Positions 1 through 9,808 of a stretch of 16,617 nucleotides of DNA are shown here, in pieces; positions within the stretch are counted from its first letter, which is position 1, and every line of letters begins with the position of its first letter. Source of the DNA: Reticulascus tulasneorum (taxonomy: Eukaryota > Ascomycota > Sordariomycetes > Glomerellales > Reticulascaceae); NCBI GenBank assembly GCA_001557505.1, contig LSAX01000033.1, positions 1 through 16,617 of the forward strand. Reading direction: 5' to 3'. The translations under genes and the position numbers were made by a program. The notes beneath the pieces are model-generated. The model was not told where the DNA came from, did not search any database, and saw nothing but the letters and a program-made list of their open reading frames with translations.

Positions 1-1085
1 ATTTCTTTAGGATTATATAACTCTTCTTTTAATAATTGATCTAAGTTAGTTAGACCTTTTTTTTTTAAATTGATACTATCCATAATAGTGATTAAGCTCA
101 AATTGGATATTTATTTTCTAATAAAGAAAAATCTTTTTTTTATTAGTTTTACCTCTTTCCATAATCAAATTTACTTTAGGTAAACGTGCTCTATTCAAAA
201 GACCATTTATTCCTTGAAGTACTTTTGTTTTTTGTCTTTCAATTTAAAGATAATTTTGAGTAAATATATCAGGGTTAAATGTAACAGATTTTAAATTTAT
301 TATATTAAATTCAAGTTCCTGATAAAAGTTTTAATAAAATTTTATTTAATTTATTTAAATAAGTTTCTTCAAATTTAAATTTATTTAAAAAGTAATTTAA
401 TTGATATACTCTTAAAACTTCAGCTCTTCAGAATATAAATACTTTATTGTTCTACTTAAATAAATCTTAAATATAAATTTGACCATTTTAAGGACTTGCT
501 TAAAAAGTTATATTTATATAAAAAAGTTTTTTCTTATCTTCTAAACTTTTATAAAAATTAAAATTCTTTCTTTTAAAGATAAATCAAAATTATTAGAGTT
601 TAATTTAACAATTTTTTCTATTCTTGTATATAATGAAGAATATCAAGAATTTAATACTTCACTTCTTAAATATACAGAATAGTGATTATATTTTTTTTGT
701 AAAAGTTTTTTTCCTATATTCATAGTATATAAAGTAATTTTAATTTTAGAATTAGTATGTTTTGTTTCTATTTTACTTACATAAATTCTTCTTAAATAAA
801 AACGTCTTTTTTTATATGCTCCGTTTTTAGAATCAATAAATCTATCATTTTTAAAATATAAATTAAAATAATTTTGAATTATTTTATTTGTATTAATAGT
901 ATCCATGTGTACATTTTTAACTCTATTTTATAAAATGAATAGATAGTATTTTTTCATTCTTTAGATACTGGAGGTAAATATCTAATTTTTCCTACATCAC
1001 TTGTTCTAGTATTAAAAGGCATTAACTTATACTTATTATTAAGGTTAGAATCAAAAATATGAAGATTTGTATTTTTCTTTTGCAT
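1..1085 (-). CDS. rps3: Ribosomal protein S3, left copy, C-terminus missing and frameshifted
   Basis: Same gene as the right-arm rps3, read on the minus strand from the ATG at 1085-1083. The N-terminal part is intact under table 4. Several single-base losses follow, for example one A in the run near 570, one T each in runs near 230 and 243, and more between 300 and 520. The frame is therefore broken repeatedly. At 553-557 this copy has a 5-base run where the right copy has four, and five is the length that keeps the frame open there. The protein is also cut at the window edge, before the conserved C-terminal domain. The breaks look like sequencing error rather than gene decay. Confidence 0.8.
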
Positions 1086-1312
1086 AGTTATCTAAGATTT
1101 GATTTAATTTTATTTTTTTTCGTAAGTATACATAATAAAAATGTTGGGTGTTAAAAAGGATTATTGTTAGCATAACTCACCTTATAGTCGTTGAACGATT
1201 TTATCTCATATTTTTATGCTAAGATAAATTTCGCTTCAAATTTACTTATATAAGTAATTCTTGAAATTAACCCAATATGTTATCAATAATTAAAAATTAT
1301 TGAAGGACAAAC
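1..1312 (-). other. Group I intron at mL2450 of rnl, left copy, 3' part missing
   Basis: Mirror of the right-arm intron. The exon-intron border is at 1313/1312, after the rnl sequence AGGGAT read on the minus strand. The 5' P7 strand (GACTAT, minus strand) is at 1184-1189 just inside the intron. The rps3 frame follows from 1085 downward. The intron runs off the window at base 1, so the 3' P7 strand and 3' splice site are absent. Confidence 0.8.
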
Positions 1313-3965
1313 ATCCCTAGCGTAGCTTTTCCAATAATCCAAGATCTTTCCTTTTTGCATCTTGTGATCCTATGCCCTGCTTACGCAACTGTAAGATTTG
1401 TTGTTAATCAAACAGTAAGGCAAGATTTAGCCGTTGAGCTTTTTAAGTATTATACATAATTATTACGATGTAATAAATATAAAAATATTAGAAAAAAAAT
1501 TCATAATATTTTCTCTCTACTTCTAATTTCTTTTTAGATAAAATCTTACCTAACTTCGATACATAACCCACGCGATAATAAAAAATTACGGTGGGTATGC
1601 ACAATTGTATAAGATAAAATAAAGTAAAACTACATAAAATCACAAACATCTATATAATTCAATCCTTACAACATGTAATTAAACATAATTATAATTCAAT
1701 CCTCATAACATCTAATTTTTAGACACACCCATTTACTCTTTATGGGGTCTGTGCCCCACATAAACTGTCTCCTAACAATAGTTCCTTCCCTAAGGCTACT
1801 TATATTAAATAAGTTAAACTAGGTTAACTCTTACTTCAAAAGAAATAAGGATAAATTCTGAAATATGGTAAAATAATAAAGGATTTTCATTTTTATTTTA
1901 TCAATATACCTTATAATCTAAAATCTTTTTAGCCATACTTTATAATTAGTAACAGTAAAGCTGCATAGGGTCTTCTCGTCTAACTAGAGGTAAACTGTAT
2001 CTGCACAGCTATTCCAATTTCACTGAGTCAATCATAGAGACAGCTGTTGTATCGTTACATCATTCATGCAAGACCGCATTTAACGGCCAAGGCATTTCGC
2101 TACCTTAGGACCCTCACGTTAAGGCCGCCATTAACCGGGGGTTCCGTCAAAACCAAATTTTTTTACCCAATTTGATTTCTCTGTTAACCAGCCGGGATCG
2201 GGCAGACATCACACTCAATACTTAGATTTTTCATCTTTTAGCGAAGTGCTGTGTTTTAATTAAACAGTCGTACAACATTATTTTATGCTTCTTCCTTTTT
2301 ACTTGATATTAATCAAGATTAATGAGCTCTCCTTATCCCGAAGTTACGGTAGTCAATTTGCCGAGTTCCTTTATGATTGTTATCTCATTTACGCCTTCGT
2401 ATTCTCTACTAACTTACTTGTTTCAGTTTCTAGGTACGGTTATTTTCTCATATTTTTTTACTCCACTCATCTATTGAGTTTATTGTGTTTCATATAATAT
2501 TATTTACTTTTTTTCCAGCACATTCTTCACTTAGAAATGTTGTCAATTAGTAAAAAAAGATTTACTCATCGTTCAAACCTTTAGATTTTAAACTTAGAGG
2601 CCGTTACTTAATTAGAGCCATAAGCTTTAGGCGGAGGATTTTTATTTCCTTCTTATTCGTTACTCATGTCACCATTCTCACTTGAATTCTTTGTTATATA
2701 TTTCTTTAAAAAAGAAATATCTTAATTTAATTCAATGTTCTGCTACCCCATAAAATTACGATAATATATTTATATATAGTAAAATATGGACAAGGTGTCG
2801 GTATATAGTTTAGATCCGTTAAATTTTTGATGCTTTTAAACCTTAACAAGCGCTCTGCTACGAGATCTTCAAATTATGACTGCTTCTAAGCCCATCTCCT
2901 TGTCGACTTTAATAAAAACCTTCTTAATTTCACTTAACTAATAATTTTGGAACCTTAACTCTTGTTCTGGGCTGTTTCCCTTTTGACATACAACCTTATC
3001 ATTCTATGTCCGATAATCCAAGATCCATCTTTGCCATTCCGAGTCTACATACTCACCGATAAAATCATCACGATCCCCCGATATGCACAAAATAAAAATA
3101 TAGTTTTATAATTACTTAAAAAATAACTTTAAAATTTTTATATCTTGCCTGAGATTAAATTCTGTACCTGCTAAGATGTTACTCAGATTGCCTACTGTTA
3201 TAGGTTTCGCAGAAAACCAGCTATCCTAGTCAGTGTTGTCTTTCACTTACCTACCACGATTCTTCGGATATCTTTGCTACGATATACCGTTCGGACTTTT
3301 ATAATCCTGATCATGGTAAAATCACCAGGCTTCGGGTCTAACTTTAGACACTTTTCATTATTTTAATGATTGGTTTATCTACGCTTATACTCGCATCTAA
3401 TGTTAACTAGGTGACCCATTATGCAAAAGGTACGTTCTTACTTACTAATTTAGCTTGAACTGCTTATAAAATTACTATTTCAAATCAAATTCCCTCACGG
3501 TACTCTGTTCACTATTGCTTATGTATTATATTTAGCCTTTGAGGAAGGTTCCCCATTAAATTCAAACAGTTTTTTGACCATTTTACTTATTAAATTATAG
3601 GCTGTTCTATTTTCACTCACGCTAATAATAGAATCTCTTTTGATTTCTTTTCCTAAAGTTACTAAGATATTTCAATTCACTTCGTTAATTATTTGATTTC
3701 TCTTAGAGTATATATTTATGATTAAATTAAAATAAATAAATTTAATTACTCTTTAATACATAGCTTAGATATCCTTAATAATTTCTTTATATACTTATAT
3801 ATAAATATATATATATATATATTCTATATCCGTTACATTTCTATTAAATCTAGGTATTATATATTCCTTTAAAAACATAAGATTTTTTTCTTTTTATTAT
3901 TTAAATTTTTATATAAATTTCCTATTTATAGTCTCAGGTTACATAAATTTACATTCATATTACTT
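1313..3965 (-). rRNA. rnl: Mitochondrial large-subunit rRNA, 5' exon, left copy
   Basis: Reverse-complement copy of the right-arm rnl exon. The conserved domain IV/V block is recognisable on the minus strand at about 1950-2150, including the complement of GAGGGTCCTAAGGTAGCG. The exon ends at 1313 at the mL2450 intron site. The 5' end is placed just after trnP by context only. Short open frames inside it are not genes. Confidence 0.9.
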
Positions 3966-3969
3966 TATT

Positions 3970-4042
3970 TCAGATTATTCAGATTTGAACTGAACTATTC
4001 TCCTACCCAAAAGGAGTTCCTAACCATCCCGGACCTAATCTG
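3970..4042 (-). tRNA. trnP: tRNA-Pro (TGG), left copy
   Basis: Mirror of the tRNA at 12043-12115, with identical sequence and the same 7-bp acceptor stem (CAGATTA/TAATCTG) read on the minus strand. It lies immediately upstream of rnl in transcription direction. Confidence 0.92.
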
Positions 4043-4245
4043 TGTCTATACTAATTTGATTTATAATTACTAAAATAGTATTTATTTTTATATAGCTTAC
4101 CTGATTTATTAGAATTTTCTTTATAAATTTTAGGTTTATCATTATAAGCATTAGAGTAAGATACAATAGGAATGATTTTTTTATTACTCTTTATCCTATA
4201 TTTTTAATTAATATTTGTTTAAAAAGAAGCAAGATCTTCTAAATA

Positions 4246-4330
4246 CAGAGAATGCAGGATTCGAACCCACGGTGATTTTCATCACAATTAGACTCAAGTT
4301 AACCGCTTTAGACCACTCAGCCAATTCTCT
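4246..4330 (-). tRNA. trnS: tRNA-Ser (TGA), left copy
   Basis: Mirror of the class II tRNA at 11755-11839, with perfect 7-bp acceptor pairing (AGAGAAT/ATTCTCT) and a long variable arm. It lies between orf2 and trnP. Confidence 0.88.
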
Positions 4331-4349
4331 TTTTGACGAACTAAACGCC

Positions 4350-4376
4350 AAATGTATCCTTAATAAGGATACATTT
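4350..4376. other. 12-bp inverted-repeat hairpin before trnS, left copy
   Basis: Mirror of 11709-11735. The stem AAATGTATCCTT pairs perfectly around a 3-nt loop. It sits 19 nt from trnS on the transcription-upstream side. Confidence 0.75.
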
Positions 4377-4586
4377 TAACCTACTAAATCCTGGAACTTT
4401 AGGTTTATTTTTCATATAATAAATATTAAAAACCTTTTAAGCCACGCATAATTTTTTCTTATGTATAAGTAAGAAAAATAATAATTACCTTAATTAAGGC
4501 AATTCTTTATATTCTAACTTAGATAAACCAGTTGTTGATATATTAACCTATTTTTTAATATACTTGTATTATTATTAATACTTCTA

Positions 4587-4618
4587 TAAATTTTAATTCT
4601 TTATTAAATTAAAATTTA
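4587..4618. other. 12-bp hairpin directly after the orf2 stop, left copy
   Basis: Mirror of 11467-11498. The stem TAAATTTTAATT pairs with its complement around 8 nt. It abuts the orf2 stop codon at 4621-4619 and may mark or protect an mRNA 3' end. Confidence 0.65.
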
Positions 4619-6019
4619 TTATCTTATTTCCGGCATTTCATATTTCTTTCTAAGATGATGTTCATTAAGTAAATGTATTATTACAGATCCTTTATTTATT
4701 GGAGTAAAAGGAGGAGAAACTATTTCTGTCTCTATTTTGCTAGCACCCTGTTTATAAAAGATTAGCCGGTTTTGATGACTTACTTTGTGAGGGTTATAAA
4801 GTTCATATCTGAAACCTCAATCAGCCGGAACTTTTACAAAAAAATTCTCGTTGTTAGCTATTATCCTAACAGTATGAGGTAATTTTACATCTTCTATTAA
4901 CATATGAGATATATGTCTTGTTATACCATTTACAGTTTCTTCACTACCTATTCAAGGTACAGGAGGAAAAATTGAATCATTATAAGCAATCATGTCTTCT
5001 AATCTTTCAAAGGAACCGGTAAACATATAAATTGATGTCAAAGAAGTCATATTCGCAGTACTAAATATAGTATGATATGGAATAAGGAAAGATACATGTG
5101 CATTAGAATCTGTAGAAACAGCATATAAATCTTTTAATAAACCCGCCTCGTGTGCTCTAAAATGTGCACGAGCATTAGCAAAATACCCAAGAATTTCTCT
5201 ATCATTTGAAGTAAAAACTCCGGGATCAATATTACCTGTTCCATAAAAAAACCCAATAGGCATTTGATTAGTATTAGGGTATACTACATTAATCATGTCA
5301 TTTGGAGGAGTAGTGGCTCTTCCGGGTTCTTGAAGATAATGAATATAAGGTGAATAATCATCTAAATGAGTCTTAAATATGTTTATAAAACCATCTTTAA
5401 AAAAAATATTAAAGTTTTCTTCAAATAAATAAAGAAATATTGTAATATTTAAACAACAAGCCATACTATCAGCTAAATCCGGGAAAACTTGAGCTATTAG
5501 TGGAATAATATAAAGTTTATTAAAAAAACGAAGTAAAATTGCAATTATGTATATACACATATACATTTGTATAAATAATCATTTATTTGATCAAATTTTA
5601 TCAAGATATTCTGTTATTATACCCATAAATAGTAAAAAAAAAATAAAATTTGAAATTACGTTTATTATTATTAATAATAGTAGAATATACAAATAATAAG
5701 GAAGGCTATTTAAAATTTCAATTGAATTTAAACATCAACCTATTAAATACATAATAAAAGATCATTTTAATAGCATAAGTAACTTCTTTTTTCAAGTTAA
5801 AGGTACTAATTTTTCTCCTTTAATACGTTTATCTAGTATATTTCTTCTTTCTTGAAAAAAGAAAATAGTAGAAATAAATCATGACGATCAAAGTAACATG
5901 TTAATTAAAGATATAGTTATGTCTTTATATTCGAAGAACTGTGGGATATAATCAAAAAGTATATCAATGCCTAATTTTATAATGAAAGGATTAATTATTA
6001 GAAAAGTAGTTAATATCAT
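4619..6019 (-). CDS. orf2, unrecognised multi-helix membrane protein (intact copy)
   Basis: This copy is open under table 4 from the ATG at 6019-6017 to the TAA at 4621-4619, 1401 nt and 466 aa, with several TGA codons read as Trp. The N-terminal third is very hydrophobic. Likely membrane segments are at about residues 34-55, 82-98, 108-140 and 150-178. Residues 152-190 hold the block FFNKLYIIPLI..FPDLA shared with orf1. The remaining ~270 residues are more polar and end in a domain with RYELYNP (residues 404-410) and KYEM near the C-terminus. This C-terminal region is not strongly hydrophobic and probably faces one aqueous side. I recognise no respiratory-chain, ribosomal, homing-endonuclease or polymerase motif. 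The upstream frame is open for about 40 nt before the chosen ATG, so an ATA or ATT start slightly upstream is possible. It lies between trnI and trnS on the rRNA strand. It is paralogous to orf1. Confidence 0.8.
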
Positions 6020-6111
6020 ATATAAGTATTTATGTTTTGAAAAAAGTATAATTAAATTTATTTAACAATGAGCCAAGCGTTAAGTATATATTATTATATT
6101 GGTATATACTT

Positions 6112-6183
6112 TAATTCTTCCAAGAATCGAACTTGGATATCATTCTTATCAAAAATGCACTTTAACCATTAAGTCAAAAAATT
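6112..6183 (-). tRNA. trnI: tRNA-Ile (GAT), left copy
   Basis: Mirror of 9904-9975, with the same acceptor pairing and anticodon GAT. Confidence 0.9.
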
Positions 6184-6207
6184 TAAATTATTTGAAATAT
6201 ATACAAA

Positions 6208-6278
6208 AGCCTTTAAGATGAATCGAACATCTATCATAATATTAACAGTATTAGGCTCTACCATTGAGCTATAAAAGC
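6208..6278 (-). tRNA. trnN: tRNA-Asn (GTT), left copy
   Basis: Mirror of 9809-9879, with acceptor GCTTTTA/TAAAGGC on the minus strand and anticodon GTT. Confidence 0.92.
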
Positions 6279-6307
6279 TTATATAAAATCAACTAAAAAC
6301 TTATAGA

Positions 6308-6380
6308 CAAGAGTACTCAGACTTGAACTAAGAATTTGGAGGTTGAAGCTCCATGCTATTACCAATTAAACTACACTCTT
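6308..6380 (-). tRNA. trnW: tRNA-Trp (TCA), left copy
   Basis: Mirror of 9707-9779. The anticodon TCA reads both UGA and UGG as Trp. It is bordered by a 9-base T run of the same length as the A run in the right arm. Confidence 0.92.
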
Positions 6381-6463
6381 TTTTTTTAATAATTTCATTA
6401 TATATTATATTATCCAAATTTAATTATGAAGTATATGAATTTTATAAACAATATAAATTAAAA

Positions 6464-6535
6464 TAAGAGATAAGTGATTTGAACACTTAGCCTACTGTGT
6501 GTAAAACAGTCACTCTACCATTGAGTTAATCTCTC
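6464..6535 (-). tRNA. trnV: tRNA-Val (TAC), left copy
   Basis: Mirror of 9552-9623, with the same 5-bp anticodon stem and TAC anticodon on the minus strand. Confidence 0.9.
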
Positions 6536-6590
6536 TAATTTAACCTCCCAAATAACTACCACTGGAAATATAAATTTAAATTTAATAGAA

Positions 6591-6662
6591 TACAATCAGT
6601 CGGGCTCGGACCGACAATTATCCGGTGGAAACGGATGAGCTTACCAATTAACTTATGATTGC
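6591..6662 (-). tRNA. trnG: tRNA-Gly (TCC), left copy
   Basis: Mirror of 9425-9496. Acceptor, D, anticodon and T stems all pair on the minus strand. Confidence 0.9.
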
Positions 6663-6808
6663 TATTATTACTTTTAATAAAAAACTTCATAATTGAAATT
6701 ATCAACTCCGTCACTAATACGTCTACAACATTTATTATATACCGTATTAAAACAAAAGCCAAATTAACTCTATATTATATGAATTATTTTTTAAGTAAAA
6801 AATATTCA

Positions 6809-8035
6809 TTATCTAAACCTATGCATCTCATATTTATGTCTAAGATTTTCCGTATGAACCATGTAGGCTATATTATTTCCTTCAATTTTTGCAGCTATGC
6901 TGGGGCCAACTAAATTTAATCGTATATAATCCTCACCACGTTTAAAGAAAATAGTATTTAATCTATGAAGACGACTATTTGGATTATAAAGTTCATACCG
7001 TACTGGATGAGTCCCTCTTTTTATCACATAAAAATTAGTATTATTTTCCACTATAGTACTAGTTTGCACCATCTTTATATCCGCTACATGAATAAAAGAT
7101 TTATACATCTCTTCATTAAGCCTTTCTCTTACGCTACCTCCTACTCAGGGTATACCTGGATTACAGTCCCGATTATGATTAATCATTTCTTCTTTTGTAT
7201 TAAATGTACCACTTACAGAATAAACGCTCAGTTCAGGTCCATCATTTAGATATATATCTTTATAAGGGATTACCTTATATGAGTTAACATGTGGGTTTTT
7301 TGTAAAAGCATATAATTGTTCTCATTGACTACGCATACTATGTTGTTGACTAGAAAATAAAAATGAAAGTACCTTGGCATCCGCTACAGTGATAAATAGA
7401 TCTTTAATAGCTTCTGCTCCCTCTAACCCTTCTGGGGTAATGAATAGAAAGGTTTACTCCACTTAGTTATTAACTCCCTAACGCTTAATACTTCATCCGC
7501 GGAACAAAAAGCAACGCAGTCATCTATTCCTCATCCAGGAGGAGATACAGGTTTAGTTCCTGATTTAAGATAAAAAATATCATATAAAGATAAATGCATT
7601 ACTCCAAATAAATAGACGAATAAGGTAGTATCTAAACAAAATTTCATATTGTTAGCTAAATCCGGAAATTTTAGTCCTATTAAGGGGATTAAAATTAATT
7701 TATTTAAAAAACGAACCATAAAACCTATTGTATAACTATACATTAATATTTTAATAAAAATTCGTTTATTAGACCATAGCCTAATAAAAGCATTTTTTAT
7801 TTTTAATAAGATATTAGCAAAATATAATTTAGGTTTGCGGCTAAAAATTAAGATTAATATTATTCCACAATTTAATAAGAGATAATAAGATCAAGGAAAA
7901 ACTAAAAAATAGTCCATACAATTTAGAGATCAGCCTAATAAATACATATTTATTGATCATTTTAATAAGATAAAAATTTTTTCTCCTAAAGATAAACATA
8001 TATCTTCTTGATTTTTAGTTTCTATAGAAATAGAG
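6809..8035 (-). CDS. orf1, unrecognised membrane protein, left copy (5' cut at fold, one frameshift)
   Basis: Read on the minus strand, the frame is open from the fold at about 8035 down to about 7437 under table 4. This gives the best view of the orf1 N-terminal region. It begins inside the part that aligns with orf2 from about residue 48 onward, with shared elements LLKWS, MYL and GW.LN, so roughly 50 residues and the start codon are missing. At 7434-7437 a 4-base run (5 in the right arm) shifts the frame. The remainder continues in a second frame to the TAA at 6811-6809. The tail ends with the KYEM motif. The break is most simply a homopolymer error. Confidence 0.75.
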
Positions 8036-8047
8036 TGCCTGCTCTAT
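8030..8047. other. Fold point of the palindrome: 6-bp hairpin with 6-nt loop
   Basis: ATAGAG (8030-8035) and CTCTAT (8042-8047) pair around the loop TGCCTG. Outside this stem the two sides are only loosely alignable for about 50 nt (roughly 7985-8030 against 8048-8105). They then become essentially identical. No known long-read adapter sequence is visible at the centre. The fold lies inside orf1, whose reading frame is open into it. Confidence 0.8.
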
Positions 8048-8136
8048 GTTTTTTTTCTAAAATAAAGAGAATAGAAAATATATGATTATATCTTTAGGAA
8101 AAAAAATTTTTATCTTATTAAATATGATCAATAAAT

Positions 8137-9278
8137 ATGTATTTATTAGGCTGATCTCTAAATTGTATGGACTATTTTTTAGTTTTTTCCTTGATCTTAT
8201 TATCTCTTATTAAATTGTGGAATAATATTAATCTTAATTTTTTAGCCGCAAACCTAAATTATATTTTGCTAATATCTTATTAAAAATAAAAAATGCTTTT
8301 ATTAGGCTATGGTCTAATAAACGAATTTTTATTAAAATATTAATGTATAGTTATACAATAGGTTTTATGGTTCGTTTTTTAAATAAATTAATTTTAATCC
8401 CCTTAATAGGACTAAAATTTCCGGATTTAGCTAACAATATGAAATTTTGTTTAGATACTACCTTATTCGTCTATTTATTTGGAGTAATGCATTTATCTTT
8501 ATATGATATTTTTTATCTTAAATCAGGAACTAAACCTGTATCTCCTCCTGGATGAGGAATAGATGACTGCGTTGCTTTTTGTTCCGCGGATGAAGTATTA
8601 AGCGTTAGGGAGTTAATAACTAAGTGGAGTAAACCTTTCTATTCATTACCCCCAGAAGGGTTAGAGGGAGCAGAAGCTATTAAAGATCTATTTATCACTG
8701 TAGCGGATGCCAAGGTACTTTCATTTTTATTTTCTAGTCAACAACATAGTATGCGTAGTCAATGAGAACAATTATATGCTTTTACAAAAAACCCACATGT
8801 TAACTCATATAAGGTAATCCCTTATAAAGATATATATCTAAATGATGGACCTGAACTGAGCGTTTATTCTGTAAGTGGTACATTTAATACAAAAGAAGAA
8901 ATGATTAATCATAATCGGGACTGTAATCCAGGTATACCCTGAGTAGGAGGTAGCGTAAGAGAAAGGCTTAATGAAGAGATGTATAAATCTTTTATTCATG
9001 TAGCGGATATAAAGATGGTGCAAACTAGTACTATAGTGGAAAATAATACTAATTTTTATGTGATAAAAAGAGGGACTCATCCAGTACGGTATGAACTTTA
9101 TAATCCAAATAGTCGTCTTCATAGATTAAATACTATTTTCTTTAAACGTGGTGAGGATTATATACGATTAAATTTAGTTGGCCCCAGCATAGCTGCAAAA
9201 ATTGAAGGAAATAATATAGCCTACATGGTTCATACGGAAAATCTTAGACATAAATATGAGATGCATAGGTTTAGATAA
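8137..9278 (+). CDS. orf1, unrecognised membrane protein, right copy (5' partial)
   Basis: Under table 4 the frame is open from 8343, and by in-frame extension from about 8238, to the TAA at 9276-9278, through TGA codons read as Trp. Upstream, two T runs (near 8185 and 8240) are each one base longer than in the left arm. With the left-arm lengths the frame continues back past the ATG at 8137 to the fold. The true start is lost at the palindrome centre. From the N-terminus it shows LLKWS/MYL-type hydrophobic helices, a strongly hydrophobic stretch near 8180-8240, then a block with FLNKL, IPLI and FPDLA matching orf2. A long polar region follows, with the C-terminal motifs RYELYNP (about 9087-9107) and HKYEM close to the end. 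I recognise no family. The middle section is noticeably less AT-rich than orf2. It is followed 146 nt later by trnG. Confidence 0.75.
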
Positions 9279-9424
9279 TGAATATTTTTTACTTAAAAAA
9301 TAATTCATATAATATAGAGTTAATTTGGCTTTTGTTTTAATACGGTATATAATAAATGTTGTAGACGTATTAGTGACGGAGTTGATAATTTCAATTATGA
9401 AGTTTTTTATTAAAAGTAATAATA

Positions 9425-9496
9425 GCAATCATAAGTTAATTGGTAAGCTCATCCGTTTCCACCGGATAATTGTCGGTCCGAGCCCGACTGATTGTA
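9425..9496 (+). tRNA. trnG: tRNA-Gly (TCC)
   Basis: Cloverleaf by eye: acceptor GCAATCA/TGATTGT (first pair G-U), D stem AGTT/AGCT, anticodon stem ATCCG/CGGAT with loop TTTCCAC (anticodon 9458-9460), T stem GTCGG/CCGAC and discriminator A. It is the first of five tRNAs on the same strand. The 9279-9424 spacer holds no gene I can support. Confidence 0.92.
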
Positions 9497-9551
9497 TTCT
9501 ATTAAATTTAAATTTATATTTCCAGTGGTAGTTATTTGGGAGGTTAAATTA

Positions 9552-9623
9552 GAGAGATTAACTCAATGGTAGAGTGACTGTTTTACACACAGTAGGCTAA
9601 GTGTTCAAATCACTTATCTCTTA
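9552..9623 (+). tRNA. trnV: tRNA-Val (TAC)
   Basis: Acceptor GAGAGAT/ATCTCTT (first pair G-U), D stem ACTC/GAGT, anticodon stem ACTGT/ACAGT with loop TTTACAC (anticodon 9584-9586), T stem AAGTG/CACTT and discriminator A. It lies 55 nt after trnG. Confidence 0.92.
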
Positions 9624-9706
9624 TTTTAATTTATATTGTTTATAAAATTCATATACTTCATAATTAAATTTGGATAATATAATATATAATGAAATTATTA
9701 AAAAAA

Positions 9707-9779
9707 AAGAGTGTAGTTTAATTGGTAATAGCATGGAGCTTCAACCTCCAAATTCTTAGTTCAAGTCTGAGTACTCTTG
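9707..9779 (+). tRNA. trnW: tRNA-Trp (TCA)
   Basis: Acceptor AAGAGTG/TACTCTT, anticodon stem TGGAG/CTCCA with loop CTTCAAC (anticodon TCA at 9741-9743), T stem CTTAG/CTGAG and discriminator G. An anticodon of TCA decodes UGA as tryptophan. This matches the in-frame TGA codons of orf1, orf2 and rps3. Confidence 0.94.
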
Positions 9780-9808
9780 TCTATAAGTTTTTAGTTGATT
9801 TTATATAA

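Larger units (their letters stand above)
1..8035. repeat. Left arm of an ~8-kb inverted repeat (palindrome)
   Basis: This arm is the reverse complement of about 8042-16097. Paired coordinates add to 16085-16088 over nearly all of the arm, for example the trnP, trnS, trnI and trnW ends and the orf boundaries. The sum drifts to 16098 at base 1, so the left arm lacks about ten net bases in its outer 640 nt. Differences seen are single-base indels, mostly in homopolymer runs. All its genes lie on the minus strand and duplicate those of the right arm. It is probably a fold-back copy rather than a second genomic locus, but sequence alone cannot prove that. Confidence 0.95.

Noticed and set aside
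2285..2497. 70-aa open frame on + (and its mirror 13589-13801 on -)
   Set aside because: It is antisense to conserved rnl domain IV sequence, and the open frame is a by-product of rRNA composition.
3806..3823. AT dinucleotide run (mirror 12264-12281) as a special element
   Set aside because: Simple AT repeats are expected in rnl variable regions of AT-rich mtDNA; both arms have the same length.
6556..6762. 68-aa open frame (mirror 9325-9531)
   Set aside because: It contains the complete tRNA-Gly gene and has no homology signal, so it is a chance frame.
6659..6913. 84-aa open frame (mirror 9174-9428)
   Set aside because: It lies antisense to the 3' end of orf1 and its spacer; orf1 on the other strand has the conserved motifs.
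6965..7249. 94-aa open frame (mirror 8838-9122)
   Set aside because: It is the antisense shadow of the orf1 C-terminal half.
8000..8090. Missed sequencing adapter at the palindrome centre
   Set aside because: I see no GA/CT-rich hairpin adapter sequence; the centre looks like a degraded continuation of the arms.
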